Shown here: piece after piece, positions 26,800 through 33,815 of the stretch
Position numbering within the stretch: the stretch's first letter is position 1
Layout of the letters: each line of letters starts with the position of its first letter
Assembly (NCBI GenBank): GCA_036490475.1
Contig: DASXDT010000005.1
Span: 434,001-498,000 of the forward strand
From: Candidatus Tumulicola sp.
GTDB lineage: Bacteria; Vulcanimicrobiota; Vulcanimicrobiia; Vulcanimicrobiales; Vulcanimicrobiaceae
DNA: 64,000 nucleotides
Reading direction: 5' to 3'
Made by a program: the position numbers and the translations under genes
The notes under the pieces: model-generated
The model's database searches: none
Seen by the model: the letters and a program-made list of their open reading frames with translations, nothing else
What the model was told of the DNA's origin: nothing

Positions 26800-27849
26800 A
26801 TGCATCCAGCACAATCGGCAAAGAACGTACTGAGCATCGCGGCGGCGTCCGCGCTTCTCTCAGGTTGCAGTAGCGGCGCGGCCTCGCAACTCGCTCCCGG
26901 TGCGAATTCGGCAGTTGGTGCAACCGGAATAACGCATCACGGCCATGTATTTACAACGTCGGTCCTTAACCCGAAGTTCCCGCGCCGCGAGAGCAATACA
27001 CAACTGCGCACGCATCCGCTTCACGGCAAGATCGCGGCAAACGTCAAGACGTTGTGGCTTAGCGACTCCGGCGTTAACGACATTCAGATCTACACCTTTC
27101 CGTCCGGCACCTACATCGGCACGGCTCCCCCGCCTCCCGAGGGTCTCTCGGAACCCCAGGGCATGTGCTCGGACAAAGCCGGCGACGTGTTCGTTACGAA
27201 CACGAATAAAAGCACCATCGACGAGTACGCCGGCAACGGCACGTTCATGCAAGCGCTGTCGGATCCGGGTGAGTTCCCTGTCGGCTGCGGCGTCGATCCG
27301 GCTTCCGGTACGCTCGCCGTTTCGAACATCATTAGCACGAGCGACAACGCCGGCGGTATCAGCCTTTACAAAAATGCTTCGGGTAGCCCGCGGCAGTTTA
27401 CGGATCCGAACATGTTCGAGGTTTTCTCGATCGCCTACTACGGCAGCACGGGAAAGCTCTATTACAGCGGTTTCGACAACTCGTTCGACGCGGCCATCAG
27501 CTCATACGCAAATGGTACGTTCAAAATCGTCACGCTGAATGGCGCAACGATCGGCTTCCCGGGCACCGTCGCCTGGGCGAACAAAACCAAGAGCCTGGCC
27601 ATCGGCGACCAAGGCACGTTCACCGGCCCGACCTTCTACCACGTTAAGGCCAACGGAAACGTGACCGGTTCGACCGTACTCGCGTGCGCGTCGGGCTATT
27701 GCGACGTTCCTCAAGCAACGGTAAAAGGTAAATATATCGTTGCTGGGACCGGCGTGTTCGCGTACCCGGCCGGCGGGAACCCCTTGTTTATCATTAGCAC
27801 CGGCCTCGACGAGGGAATCGGTTCGGCCGTGAGCGTCGTCAAGCAGTAA
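26800..27849 (+). CDS. tandem lipoprotein paralogue 3, beta-propeller-like
   Basis: This is the most diverged copy, 349 residues, with lipobox LLSGC. Blade motifs are conserved (WLSDSGVNDIQIYTFPSG, GMCSDKAGDVFVTNTNKSTID, GTLAVSNIISTSDNAGG). The region before the first blade is rewritten, with a basic stretch FPRRESNTQLRTHPLHG, and the end reads GLDEGIGSAVSVVKQ. The differing exposed regions and constant core suggest the copies recognise different partners, which is inference. No terminator-like hairpin is seen in the 11-base gap to the convergent lipocalin-like gene. Confidence 0.78.
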   Translation: MHPAQSAKNVLSIAAASALLSGCSSGAASQLAPGANSAVGATGITHHGHVFTTSVLNPKFPRRESNTQLRTHPLHGKIAANVKTLWLSDSGVNDIQIYTFPSGTYIGTAPPPPEGLSEPQGMCSDKAGDVFVTNTNKSTIDEYAGNGTFMQALSDPGEFPVGCGVDPASGTLAVSNIISTSDNAGGISLYKNASGSPRQFTDPNMFEVFSIAYYGSTGKLYYSGFDNSFDAAISSYANGTFKIVTLNGATIGFPGTVAWANKTKSLAIGDQGTFTGPTFYHVKANGNVTGSTVLACASGYCDVPQATVKGKYIVAGTGVFAYPAGGNPLFIISTGLDEGIGSAVSVVKQ

Positions 27850-27860
27850 CGCTTATCGCG

Positions 27861-28397
27861 TCAGGCTTTACGCCACACCAAACGGTTCGAACTGCCCCAA
27901 ATCTCGGGCGGTAGCGTACGAATCGTCAGCGTGTTGCCGGTTAGCGTAAACTGGCGCTCGAGCGTCGTCCCCACCAAGTTTGTAAAGACGCTAACTTCGA
28001 CGTGATGAAAGACGCGATCGCCACGTATTTCGAACCGGCCGGCGTACGACAGAAAGTTGGCGAGCGATTCGGTGATGTCCTGACGGCTCGACGACGATCC
28101 GTCCGGCGCCGGCAGCGCGGCCCGATGGACGCCCATGAGCGTGGCCGACATACGCCCGTCGGCCGTGTAGATCAGATAGCCAACCGGATTTGGACCGAAT
28201 CGCGGTTTCTGCGTCCCGCCTGGTTCGTCGATCACGAACGTCTCGAGCGCCCACGCGCCGATCAATGCTGCCGGCGGCGCGGCCATTGCCGGCGCGACGG
28301 CTGCAGGAGCGGCGGTCGCTCGGACGATGCTCGCGGCGGCGGTCGCGACGCCAAATGACGCGGCTGTAGCGAATAGGCGCTTGCGTGATAGCTGCAT
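27861..28397 (-). CDS. exported lipocalin-like protein
   Basis: This 178-residue protein has a signal sequence beginning MQLSRKRLFATAASFG, with a basic run that could suit export by Tat or Sec, then an Ala/Pro-rich linker. The mature domain has the lipocalin-like (PF13924) pattern: LIGAWALETFVIDEPGG, GYLIYTADGRMSATLMG, and later ANFLSYAGRFEIRGDRVFHHVEVS. Members are small beta-barrels that may bind hydrophobic ligands; the ligand here is unknown. The ATG at 28397 has GAGGA about 8 bases upstream. It follows three tRNA genes on the same strand. Confidence 0.78.
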   Translation of the reverse strand: MQLSRKRLFATAASFGVATAAASIVRATAAPAAVAPAMAAPPAALIGAWALETFVIDEPGGTQKPRFGPNPVGYLIYTADGRMSATLMGVHRAALPAPDGSSSSRQDITESLANFLSYAGRFEIRGDRVFHHVEVSVFTNLVGTTLERQFTLTGNTLTIRTLPPEIWGSSNRLVWRKA

Positions 28398-28418
28398 GCG
28401 AGATCCTCGACGGTTAAA

Positions 28419-28493
28419 TGGAGCCGTTGACGAGGATTGAACTCGTGACCTCCCCCTTACCAAGGGGGTGCTCTACCACTGAGCTACAACGGC
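28419..28493 (-). tRNA. tRNA-Thr (anticodon GGU)
   Basis: Read on the minus strand it folds as a standard cloverleaf. The acceptor stem GCCGTTG pairs with CAACGGC, the discriminator is U, and CCA is encoded. The anticodon stem is CCCCC/GGGGG with loop TTGGTAA, giving GGU (Thr). The T-arm carries GTTCAAT. It is the last of three tRNAs transcribed together. Confidence 0.95.
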
Positions 28494-28498
28494 GGTGT

Positions 28499-28572
28499 TG
28501 GAGCGGGCGGCGGGAATCGAACCCGCGACTCTTGCTTGGAAGGCAAGGGCATTACCACTATGCAACGCCCGC
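28499..28572 (-). tRNA. tRNA-Gly (anticodon UCC)
   Basis: Minus-strand cloverleaf: the acceptor GCGGGCG pairs with CGCCCGC, the discriminator is U, and CCA is encoded. The anticodon stem TTGCC/GGCAA-type surrounds loop CTTCCAA, giving UCC (Gly). The T-loop is GTTCGAT. It lies 5 bases from tRNA-Thr and 7 bases from tRNA-Tyr. Confidence 0.95.
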
Positions 28573-28579
28573 GGTATCA

Positions 28580-28667
28580 TGGTGGGCAGGGCTGGATTCG
28601 AACCAGCGTAGCGCTTTCGCACACCAAGTTTACAGCCTGGCGCCATTAACCACTCGGCCACCTACCC
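28580..28667 (-). tRNA. tRNA-Tyr (anticodon GUA)
   Basis: Minus-strand type II tRNA of 88 bases with encoded CCA and discriminator A. The acceptor GGGTAGG pairs with CCTGCCC (one G-U pair). The anticodon loop CTGTAAA gives GUA (Tyr). The variable region forms a long arm around a GAAA loop, as normal for bacterial tRNA-Tyr. Confidence 0.95.
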
Positions 28668-28815
28668 ACGAATCGCTCACCAGGCTACGCTATTGCGCGA
28701 CCGGAGTCCTCGAAAGAACGAAAAAACCCGTGCTCTCACCAACATCTCACCCGTGTCGCGAGGCAGTCGGCACACGACGCGCAATACGGACGTACGTCGA
28801 CGTACGCAAGGAGAA

Positions 28816-29991
28816 GTGCGGATACTAGCCCGGTGTCGGTTGATCGCACTGAGTGCGGTGCTCGCGTTTGGCGCGTGCACCGGGCACCATTTTCCTATGC
28901 AAGCCTTGCAAGCCGCTCCCGGCGACGAAACGGTCGGCGACGCAGCCGCAATCGTGGCGCACAGCACGACCGATTCCGACGTCACGGCCATCGCGCTCAA
29001 TGCCGCGAATGCCTTCGGCGCTCCGTTACGCAGCCTCTCCGACGGCGACGGCTTCTGGCCGCTGCCCGCAACGGCTGCCGTTCCGAACGATGTCTGCCAC
29101 GACGGCGTCGAGTCGTTCGTACCCGATCGCAGTGGAGATCCTGACTCGCAGGAAGTCGCGCAATATTACGACCGTCGTTGTACCAACCCGGCGCGCGTCA
29201 GCGTGTACGTGCGGCGTAACGCGTCCGGCGACAGCGAGACCATCGATCGATCGACCTGGATCTACGCTCGCGATACGATCGCTCCAGTCGCGCTGCGCGA
29301 TAGCGTTACCGTGATCACCAACGCCATTTTCGCTCCGACCGGACAGCCGATCGCAAGCGACGGATTCATCTTGACGACGTCGACCCGCTTAACCGTGGGA
29401 AGCCGGCTACAGTCCGTGTCGGGATCCGAGGAAATCGCATTACGCGGCTCCCCGAGACGGTGCGATGCATCCGCCGGCTACGACGCTGCCGGAATTCCAT
29501 CGCTCGATGCAACGTTCGGCTGGCAAAGCGCATCGATGGATCAAACCGCACAACGGGTCATCTCACCCTTGCGTGGCCGGACCGTCGTTTCGTCGAGTCA
29601 AATCGGCAGGCTGTACGTCGGGCCGATCGGATCGTTATCGATCGCTGGAGGAACGCTGCAACCCACCTGCCCGATCGCCCATCCGGCATACGCACTCACC
29701 GGCGGCACGTTGAGCGGCACGTTTAAAATGGCCGCGGAGGCCGTCTTCCGCAACGGCCGGCTGGCAGCGCTGCGTGTTCCGGCGGCGTCGATGAGCGGCG
29801 GTTACCGCTTCGATGTGTGGACGGATTCAGCAACGCCCGGAGCGCGAGGCGAGCGCCGCGTGCAAGCCGTTCTCACCGACGCTCGATCGCGTGTCGCTGC
29901 AATCGATGCCGACCGTTTCGGCGATGGTGTTATGACCGTAACGGCGACCGGCGAAGAGTATCGCTTGATCGATTGGACCGTCGTTCGGTAG
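28816..29991 (+). CDS. lipoprotein of unknown function
   Basis: This 391-residue predicted lipoprotein has a signal with charged start and lipobox AFGACT. The mature part has two Cys-containing segments (VPNDVCHDG and YYDRRCTNPARVSVYVRR). Beta-rich regions follow, ending ADRFGDGVMTVTATGEEYRLIDWTVVR. No family is recognised. Start GTG 28816 has AAGGAG immediately upstream, though the spacing is short; TTG 28840 is an alternative. It lies alone on the plus strand between the Tyr-Gly-Thr tRNA group and tRNA-Thr(UGU), splitting what is a single cluster in many bacteria. Confidence 0.65.
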   Translation: MRILARCRLIALSAVLAFGACTGHHFPMQALQAAPGDETVGDAAAIVAHSTTDSDVTAIALNAANAFGAPLRSLSDGDGFWPLPATAAVPNDVCHDGVESFVPDRSGDPDSQEVAQYYDRRCTNPARVSVYVRRNASGDSETIDRSTWIYARDTIAPVALRDSVTVITNAIFAPTGQPIASDGFILTTSTRLTVGSRLQSVSGSEEIALRGSPRRCDASAGYDAAGIPSLDATFGWQSASMDQTAQRVISPLRGRTVVSSSQIGRLYVGPIGSLSIAGGTLQPTCPIAHPAYALTGGTLSGTFKMAAEAVFRNGRLAALRVPAASMSGGYRFDVWTDSATPGARGERRVQAVLTDARSRVAAIDADRFGDGVMTVTATGEEYRLIDWTVVR

Positions 29992-30028
29992 GGGTCGCTC
30001 CCCACAAGTGTGAAGACGGCGGCCGTAC

Positions 30029-30110
30029 GCCGACGTGGCTGAGCGGTTGAAGGCGCGTGATTTGTAATCACGTCCGAAAGGCATCGCCGGTTCGAATCCG
30101 GCCGTCGGCT
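30029..30110 (+). tRNA. tRNA-Thr (anticodon UGU) with long variable region
   Basis: The 82-base cloverleaf is on the plus strand. The acceptor GCCGACG pairs with CGTCGGC, discriminator U, and CCA is not encoded. The anticodon stem CGTGA/TCACG closes loop TTTGTAA, giving UGU (Thr). The T-arm GCCGG-TTCGAAT-CCGGC is perfect. The variable region TCCGAAAGGCATC is 13 bases, and the D-arm GGCTGAGCGGTTGAAGGC has a 3-bp stem and long loop like tRNA-Ser/Leu. Bacterial threonine tRNAs normally have a 4-5 base variable loop. The acceptor ends (G1-C72, C2-G71) and U73 agree with the Thr(GGU) gene nearby. Confidence 0.88.
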
Positions 30111-30148
30111 AACGAAAAACGTCTCCAGCATATTGGAGACGTTTCGTT
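30111..30148. terminator. bidirectional intrinsic terminator hairpin
   Basis: A long inverted repeat lies directly after tRNA-Thr(UGU). AACGTCTCC pairs with GGAGACGTT around an 8-base loop, and the stem extends through flanking AACGAA/TTCGTT. On the minus strand the stem is followed by TTTTT, so it would also stop transcription leaving sigH (stop at 30181). Its position between convergent units fits a two-way terminator. Confidence 0.8.
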
Positions 30149-30180
30149 ACAACGACCGTGACATACGAGCTATTTCATCG

Positions 30181-30828
30181 TTACTGAAATTCGAATTCGG
30201 CGAGATTTTTTTCGATCTTGCGCTTAACGCGCTGCAACGCATTATCGATCGACTTCACGTGGCGTCCCAGATCGCGCGCCATCTCCTGGTAGCTTTTGCC
30301 TTCCAGATACGATTCGAGCACTTGCGATTCGAGCTCCGATAGATTCTGCCGGATACGCTGGCGAATGTCGTCGGACACTTCTTGCGTGACGACCAACTCT
30401 TCGGGATCCGACGTCTTCTGCGACGCCATGACGTCGAGTAGCGTGCGTTCGCTGTCCTCATCGTAGATCGGCTTGTTCAGCGAGATGTACTGATTGAGCG
30501 GAATGTGTTTCTGACGGGTCGCGGTTTTGATCGCGGTAATAATTTGTCGCGTGATGCACAGTTCGGCGAACGCGCGGAAACTCGAAAGCTTGTCGGCTTT
30601 GAAATCGCGCACGGCCTTGTACAGGCCGATCATGCCTTCCTGAATGATGTCTTCGCGGTCTGCACCGATCAAAAAATAGCTCTTGGCCTTTATACGGACG
30701 AAATTTTTATACTTGTTCAGTAAATATTCCATCGCGAGGTTGTCGCCCGTTTTGGCGATCGCGACGAGGTCCTCGTCGACGCGCTCGTGATAGTCCAGTC
30801 CATCCGAAACGGGCTGGGTCATTGCCAT
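30181..30828 (-). CDS. sigH: RNA polymerase sigma factor, SigH (Spo0H) type
   Basis: This 215-residue sigma-70-family factor is closest in pattern to SigH of Bacillota. Region 2 includes YLLNKYKNFVRIKAKSYF, DREDIIQEGMIGLYKAVRDF and the very conserved FRAFAELCITRQIITAIKTA. Region 4 has the helix-turn-helix SYQEMARDLGRHVKSIDNALQR. In Bacillota SigH drives transition-state, competence and sporulation-onset genes; the role here is unknown. ATG 30828 is preferred, with GGAAGGTAG upstream; a TTG at 30861 is less likely because it lies in the promoter-proximal leader. It follows rlmB as in Bacillus and has its own promoter-like sequence. Confidence 0.92.
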   Translation of the reverse strand: MAMTQPVSDGLDYHERVDEDLVAIAKTGDNLAMEYLLNKYKNFVRIKAKSYFLIGADREDIIQEGMIGLYKAVRDFKADKLSSFRAFAELCITRQIITAIKTATRQKHIPLNQYISLNKPIYDEDSERTLLDVMASQKTSDPEELVVTQEVSDDIRQRIRQNLSELESQVLESYLEGKSYQEMARDLGRHVKSIDNALQRVKRKIEKNLAEFEFQ

Positions 30829-30866
30829 GTTTATTTGTCTACCTTCCGGGGATCGTGTCAAAGGAT

Positions 30867-30895
30867 AGTATAGGAGGCCCCCCCTCCATCGTCAA
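30867..30895 (-). promoter_or_regulatory. sigma-70-type promoter of sigH
   Basis: On the minus strand TTGACG (30895-30890) and TATACT (30872-30867) are separated by exactly 17 bases, a near-consensus vegetative promoter. It starts right after the rlmB stop codon (30896-30898) and ends 39 bases before the sigH ATG, so sigH can be transcribed independently of the long upstream run. Confidence 0.65.
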
Positions 30896-31693
30896 CTATG
30901 TCGCTCGTACCGCCTGTCGCCGCTGGCGCAGGGTCTCGAACAGCAAGATACCGGTCGCAACCGACGCATTAAGCGACCCAAGCTTGCCTTTCATCGGGAT
31001 CCGCAGCAAATAATCGCACTCCCGGCGGACCAACTGCGAGAGGCCGTCGCCCTCGGCGCCCACGACGATCGCCAAATCGCGATCCAGATCACCCTCGTTC
31101 ATGGCGGTGGGCGCGCCGGCGTCGGCTCCCACCACCCAGATGCCGGCCTTCTTGAGGGTCCGAACGGCAACCGCTAGATTGCCGACTCGGGCGACGGGGA
31201 CCCGGGCGGCTGCGCCGGCGGCGGCTTTGCGCACGGTCGCATTGATGCTGGCCGACCGCCGGTCGGGCAAAATCATCGCATTCGCCCCGGCACACTCCGC
31301 CGTTCGCAGAATCGCCCCGACGTTATGCGGGTCGGTCAGGTGATCCAGCACGACGAACAACGACGGCTCGTCTCGCTTACGCTGCGCCAGCACTTGGTCG
31401 AGCGTTGCGTAGGCGAACGGCTCCGCCAGCGCCACAACGCCTTGGTGGGCGCGAAACGGGATGCGCGTAAAGAACTCGCGCGGTTCGAACGCGACCTCGA
31501 GGTCCTCCTCGGCCGCTCGGGCTAAAAGATCGCGCACGGCCGGATCCCGTCGCCGGTCTTCGGCCACGTGCAGCTCGCGGAGGCGTTCGCCGGCGGCCAG
31601 CGCCTCGGCGACGGTATGAATCCCGTACAGCGCGTCGTCCAGGTCGAACGGCGGCCGGGGAAGGCGGCGCCGGTTTATCCCGCGGCGGTCCAC
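30896..31693 (-). CDS. rlmB: 23S rRNA/tRNA 2'-O-ribose methyltransferase, RlmB/TrmH (SpoU) family
   Basis: This SpoU-family enzyme of about 265 residues methylates ribose 2'-OH using S-adenosylmethionine. An N-terminal substrate-binding domain (YGIHTVAEALAAG) is followed by the knotted catalytic domain with the three SpoU motifs: DPHNVGAILRTAE, IVVGAEGDGLS, LNASVATGILLFE. RlmB of E. coli modifies G2251 of 23S rRNA. The start is taken as GTG 31693, which overlaps the cysS stop by 17 bases; an earlier start at 31732 would add an Arg-rich tail. It lies between cysS and sigH as in Bacillus, although the mrnC gene usually found there is absent. Confidence 0.9.
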   Translation of the reverse strand: MDRRGINRRRLPRPPFDLDDALYGIHTVAEALAAGERLRELHVAEDRRRDPAVRDLLARAAEEDLEVAFEPREFFTRIPFRAHQGVVALAEPFAYATLDQVLAQRKRDEPSLFVVLDHLTDPHNVGAILRTAECAGANAMILPDRRSASINATVRKAAAGAAARVPVARVGNLAVAVRTLKKAGIWVVGADAGAPTAMNEGDLDRDLAIVVGAEGDGLSQLVRRECDYLLRIPMKGKLGSLNASVATGILLFETLRQRRQAVRAT

Positions 31694-33141
31694 GTCGTTC
31701 CGTCCTTCGAATCTTTGAGCACGACGCCGCACATCGCGAGCACGTCGCGCAGTCGATCCGACTCCGCCCAGTTCTTATCCGCCCGCGCTCGGCTTCGTAA
31801 TACAACGATGCGCTCGACCGCAGCCTGGCGCGACGCCCCATCGACGAGCGCCAAGAGGTCGGATGGAAGTCGGTCGATCAAATCCGACGGCAGTTCGATC
31901 GGCGCTTCGTTGAGCCAGCGATCGTCGGGTGCGAGACCGATCAGCGTCAACAGATAGGCGAACTCATAGGCGGTCGACGCCGAACCGGCTCTGGCTGCGG
32001 TCGCTTCGGCATTGGAGGCAAAGTCCAAGATTACCGCCAGCGCCGCGGACGTGTTCATGTCTTCGTCGAGTTCGGCCTCGACGCGCTGCACGTAGCCGGT
32101 CGCATGCAGATCCGTCGGTTCCGGTTTGCCCGCGGCCATTAGCAAACGATAGGCCTTCTTCACTTGGCGCAACGTCACGGCCGCCGCACCGACGGACTCT
32201 TCGGTAAAGTTCTTGACCTTCGAGTAACTGGTTTGCAACAACGATAACCGGATGGCCAGCGGATCGTGCCGTTCGAGCAAGTCCGATAGCGGTTCGTAGT
32301 TGCCTAGCGACTTCGACATTTTCTTGTTTTCGAACAATAACAGCCCGCCGTGGAGCCACATATTGGCCATCGGCGGATGCGGCATTAACGGTTCGCTCTG
32401 CGCGATCTCGTTCTCGTGATGCGGAAAAATCAAATCGGCTCCGCCGCCGTGAATGTCGAATCCCAGCCCTTCCGGGTCCAGCAACGCCCGCGACATCGCC
32501 GAGCACTCGATGTGCCATCCGGGACGTCCGTCGCCGTACGGCGCGAACGGCCATTTGGGCTCGCGCGGCTTGGCAAATTTCCATAGCGCGAAATCGAGCG
32601 GATCGTCTTTTGCTTCGTCGACTTCGACGCGTGCGCCGGACTCGAGCTCGCCGATGTTGCGATTCGAAAGCGCCCCGTAGCGTGCGAACGACGACACCCG
32701 GTAATAGATTCCGTCGCGCGCAACGTAAGCGTGATTCGCCGCGATCAACCCTTCGATCGCCGCTTGGATCTCGGCGATGTAGTGCGTCGCATACGGCTCC
32801 TGATCGAACTCCATCACGCCCAGCTTGCGCATCGACGCTTTAAAATCGGCGTAGTTGCGATCGATGATTGCGTGATAATCTTCGCCGTTTGCGTTGCCTT
32901 CGGCGATGCTTCGATCGTCGATGTCGGTGACGTTTTGCACGTACGTCACCGCGTACCCGCGATGGGTTAGATACCGCCGCAACAGATCGAAAAAAAGAAA
33001 CGAGCGCGCGTGTCCAAGGTGTGCCCGCGCCGACGGCGTGAGACCGCAAACGTAGATCCGGGCTTGGCCGTCGCGGAGCGGCGCGAACGTTTCGACCGTT
33101 CGCGTCCGTGAATTATAGAGTTTCAGATTACCCAGCTCCAA
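31675..33141 (-). CDS. cysS: cysteinyl-tRNA synthetase
   Basis: This 488-residue class I synthetase charges tRNA-Cys. Zinc and ATP motifs are present: YVCGLTPSARAHLGHAR holds the first zinc cysteine and the HIGH-equivalent HLGH, WHIECSAMS and FPHHENEIAQSE hold the other zinc ligands, and KMSKSLGN is the KMSKS loop. The usual TVYD before HIGH reads TPSA here, a mild deviation. Length is normal for the enzyme. The start overlaps the end of cysE by 19 bases, and its own stop lies inside the start region of rlmB. Confidence 0.97.
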   Translation of the reverse strand: MELGNLKLYNSRTRTVETFAPLRDGQARIYVCGLTPSARAHLGHARSFLFFDLLRRYLTHRGYAVTYVQNVTDIDDRSIAEGNANGEDYHAIIDRNYADFKASMRKLGVMEFDQEPYATHYIAEIQAAIEGLIAANHAYVARDGIYYRVSSFARYGALSNRNIGELESGARVEVDEAKDDPLDFALWKFAKPREPKWPFAPYGDGRPGWHIECSAMSRALLDPEGLGFDIHGGGADLIFPHHENEIAQSEPLMPHPPMANMWLHGGLLLFENKKMSKSLGNYEPLSDLLERHDPLAIRLSLLQTSYSKVKNFTEESVGAAAVTLRQVKKAYRLLMAAGKPEPTDLHATGYVQRVEAELDEDMNTSAALAVILDFASNAEATAARAGSASTAYEFAYLLTLIGLAPDDRWLNEAPIELPSDLIDRLPSDLLALVDGASRQAAVERIVVLRSRARADKNWAESDRLRDVLAMCGVVLKDSKDGTTWTAAG

Positions 33142-33803
33142 GCTTCATCCGAGCGTTCGTTTCCTTCGAGCTCGTCGATCCGCCGTTCGAGCGTTTCGAC
33201 GGTGCGTTGCAGTCGCGAAATCGCGTCCATCGTCACGTCCGGCATTTCCACTCGCGGCCGGTCCGAAACAACTCGCACGGGCTTGCCATCTTGTGCGACG
33301 ATGCGCGCCGGGACGCCCACGACGGTTGCATTCGCCGGCACGTCTTTGACGACGATCGATCCGCCGCCGACTTTTACGTTGTCACCTAGAACGATCGCGC
33401 CCAGCACTGCAGCGTTGACGCCGACCACGACATTGCGCCCTAAGGTCGGATGGCGCTTCCCGTGTGTGAGACTCGTACCGCCCAACGTGACGCCCTGATA
33501 GATCGTGCAGCCCTCGCCGATCTCGGCGGTCTCGCCGATCACGACGCCCATGCCGTGATCGATAAAAACGCCGTGTCCGATCTTCGCGCTCGGATGGATC
33601 TCGACGCCGGTCAGAAAGCGGACGATTTGCGAGAGGAAGCGCGGCAACACCGGAACGCTTCGTATCCTATAGATGAAACGATGAGCTACGACGGCATGGA
33701 ACCCCGGATACGACAACAGAACGTCGAGCGGCCCGCGGGCCGCCGGATCGCGCATGAGTGGAGCTTCCAAGTCGCCTCGCAGCGTGTCCCAAATCTGCGA
33801 CAT
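33123..33803 (-). CDS. cysE: serine O-acetyltransferase
   Basis: This 226-residue enzyme makes O-acetylserine from serine and acetyl-CoA, the first step of cysteine synthesis. An N-terminal helical domain (SQIWDTLRGDLEAPLMRDPAA) is followed by left-handed beta-helix hexapeptides with the signature HGMGVVIGETAEIGEGCTIYQG and GGTSLTHGKRHPTLG, which carries the catalytic His and acetyl-CoA loop. The C-terminal extension (TVETLERRIDELEG) looks like a coiled coil. It sits between the gltX-locus fragment and cysS, the order seen in Bacillota, linking cysteine supply with tRNA-Cys charging. Confidence 0.96.
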   Translation of the reverse strand: MSQIWDTLRGDLEAPLMRDPAARGPLDVLLSYPGFHAVVAHRFIYRIRSVPVLPRFLSQIVRFLTGVEIHPSAKIGHGVFIDHGMGVVIGETAEIGEGCTIYQGVTLGGTSLTHGKRHPTLGRNVVVGVNAAVLGAIVLGDNVKVGGGSIVVKDVPANATVVGVPARIVAQDGKPVRVVSDRPRVEMPDVTMDAISRLQRTVETLERRIDELEGNERSDEAWSWVI

Positions 33804-33815
33804 ACTCGATTTAGT

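Larger units (their letters stand above)
24676..27849 (+). repeat. tandem triplication of a lipoprotein gene
   Basis: Three head-to-tail gene copies of about 1050 bases are separated by 3 bases each. Copies 1 and 2 share exact stretches, for example the 74 bases at 24875-24948 and 25925-25998, offset by exactly 1050. Copy 3 aligns over its whole length but is more diverged at both the base and protein level. The order of divergence suggests an older duplication giving copy 3, and a newer one or gene conversion between copies 1 and 2. Confidence 0.9.

Noticed and set aside
28419-30110. tRNA region as an integrative-element attachment site
   Set aside because: No integrase gene and no second partial tRNA copy were seen in the window.
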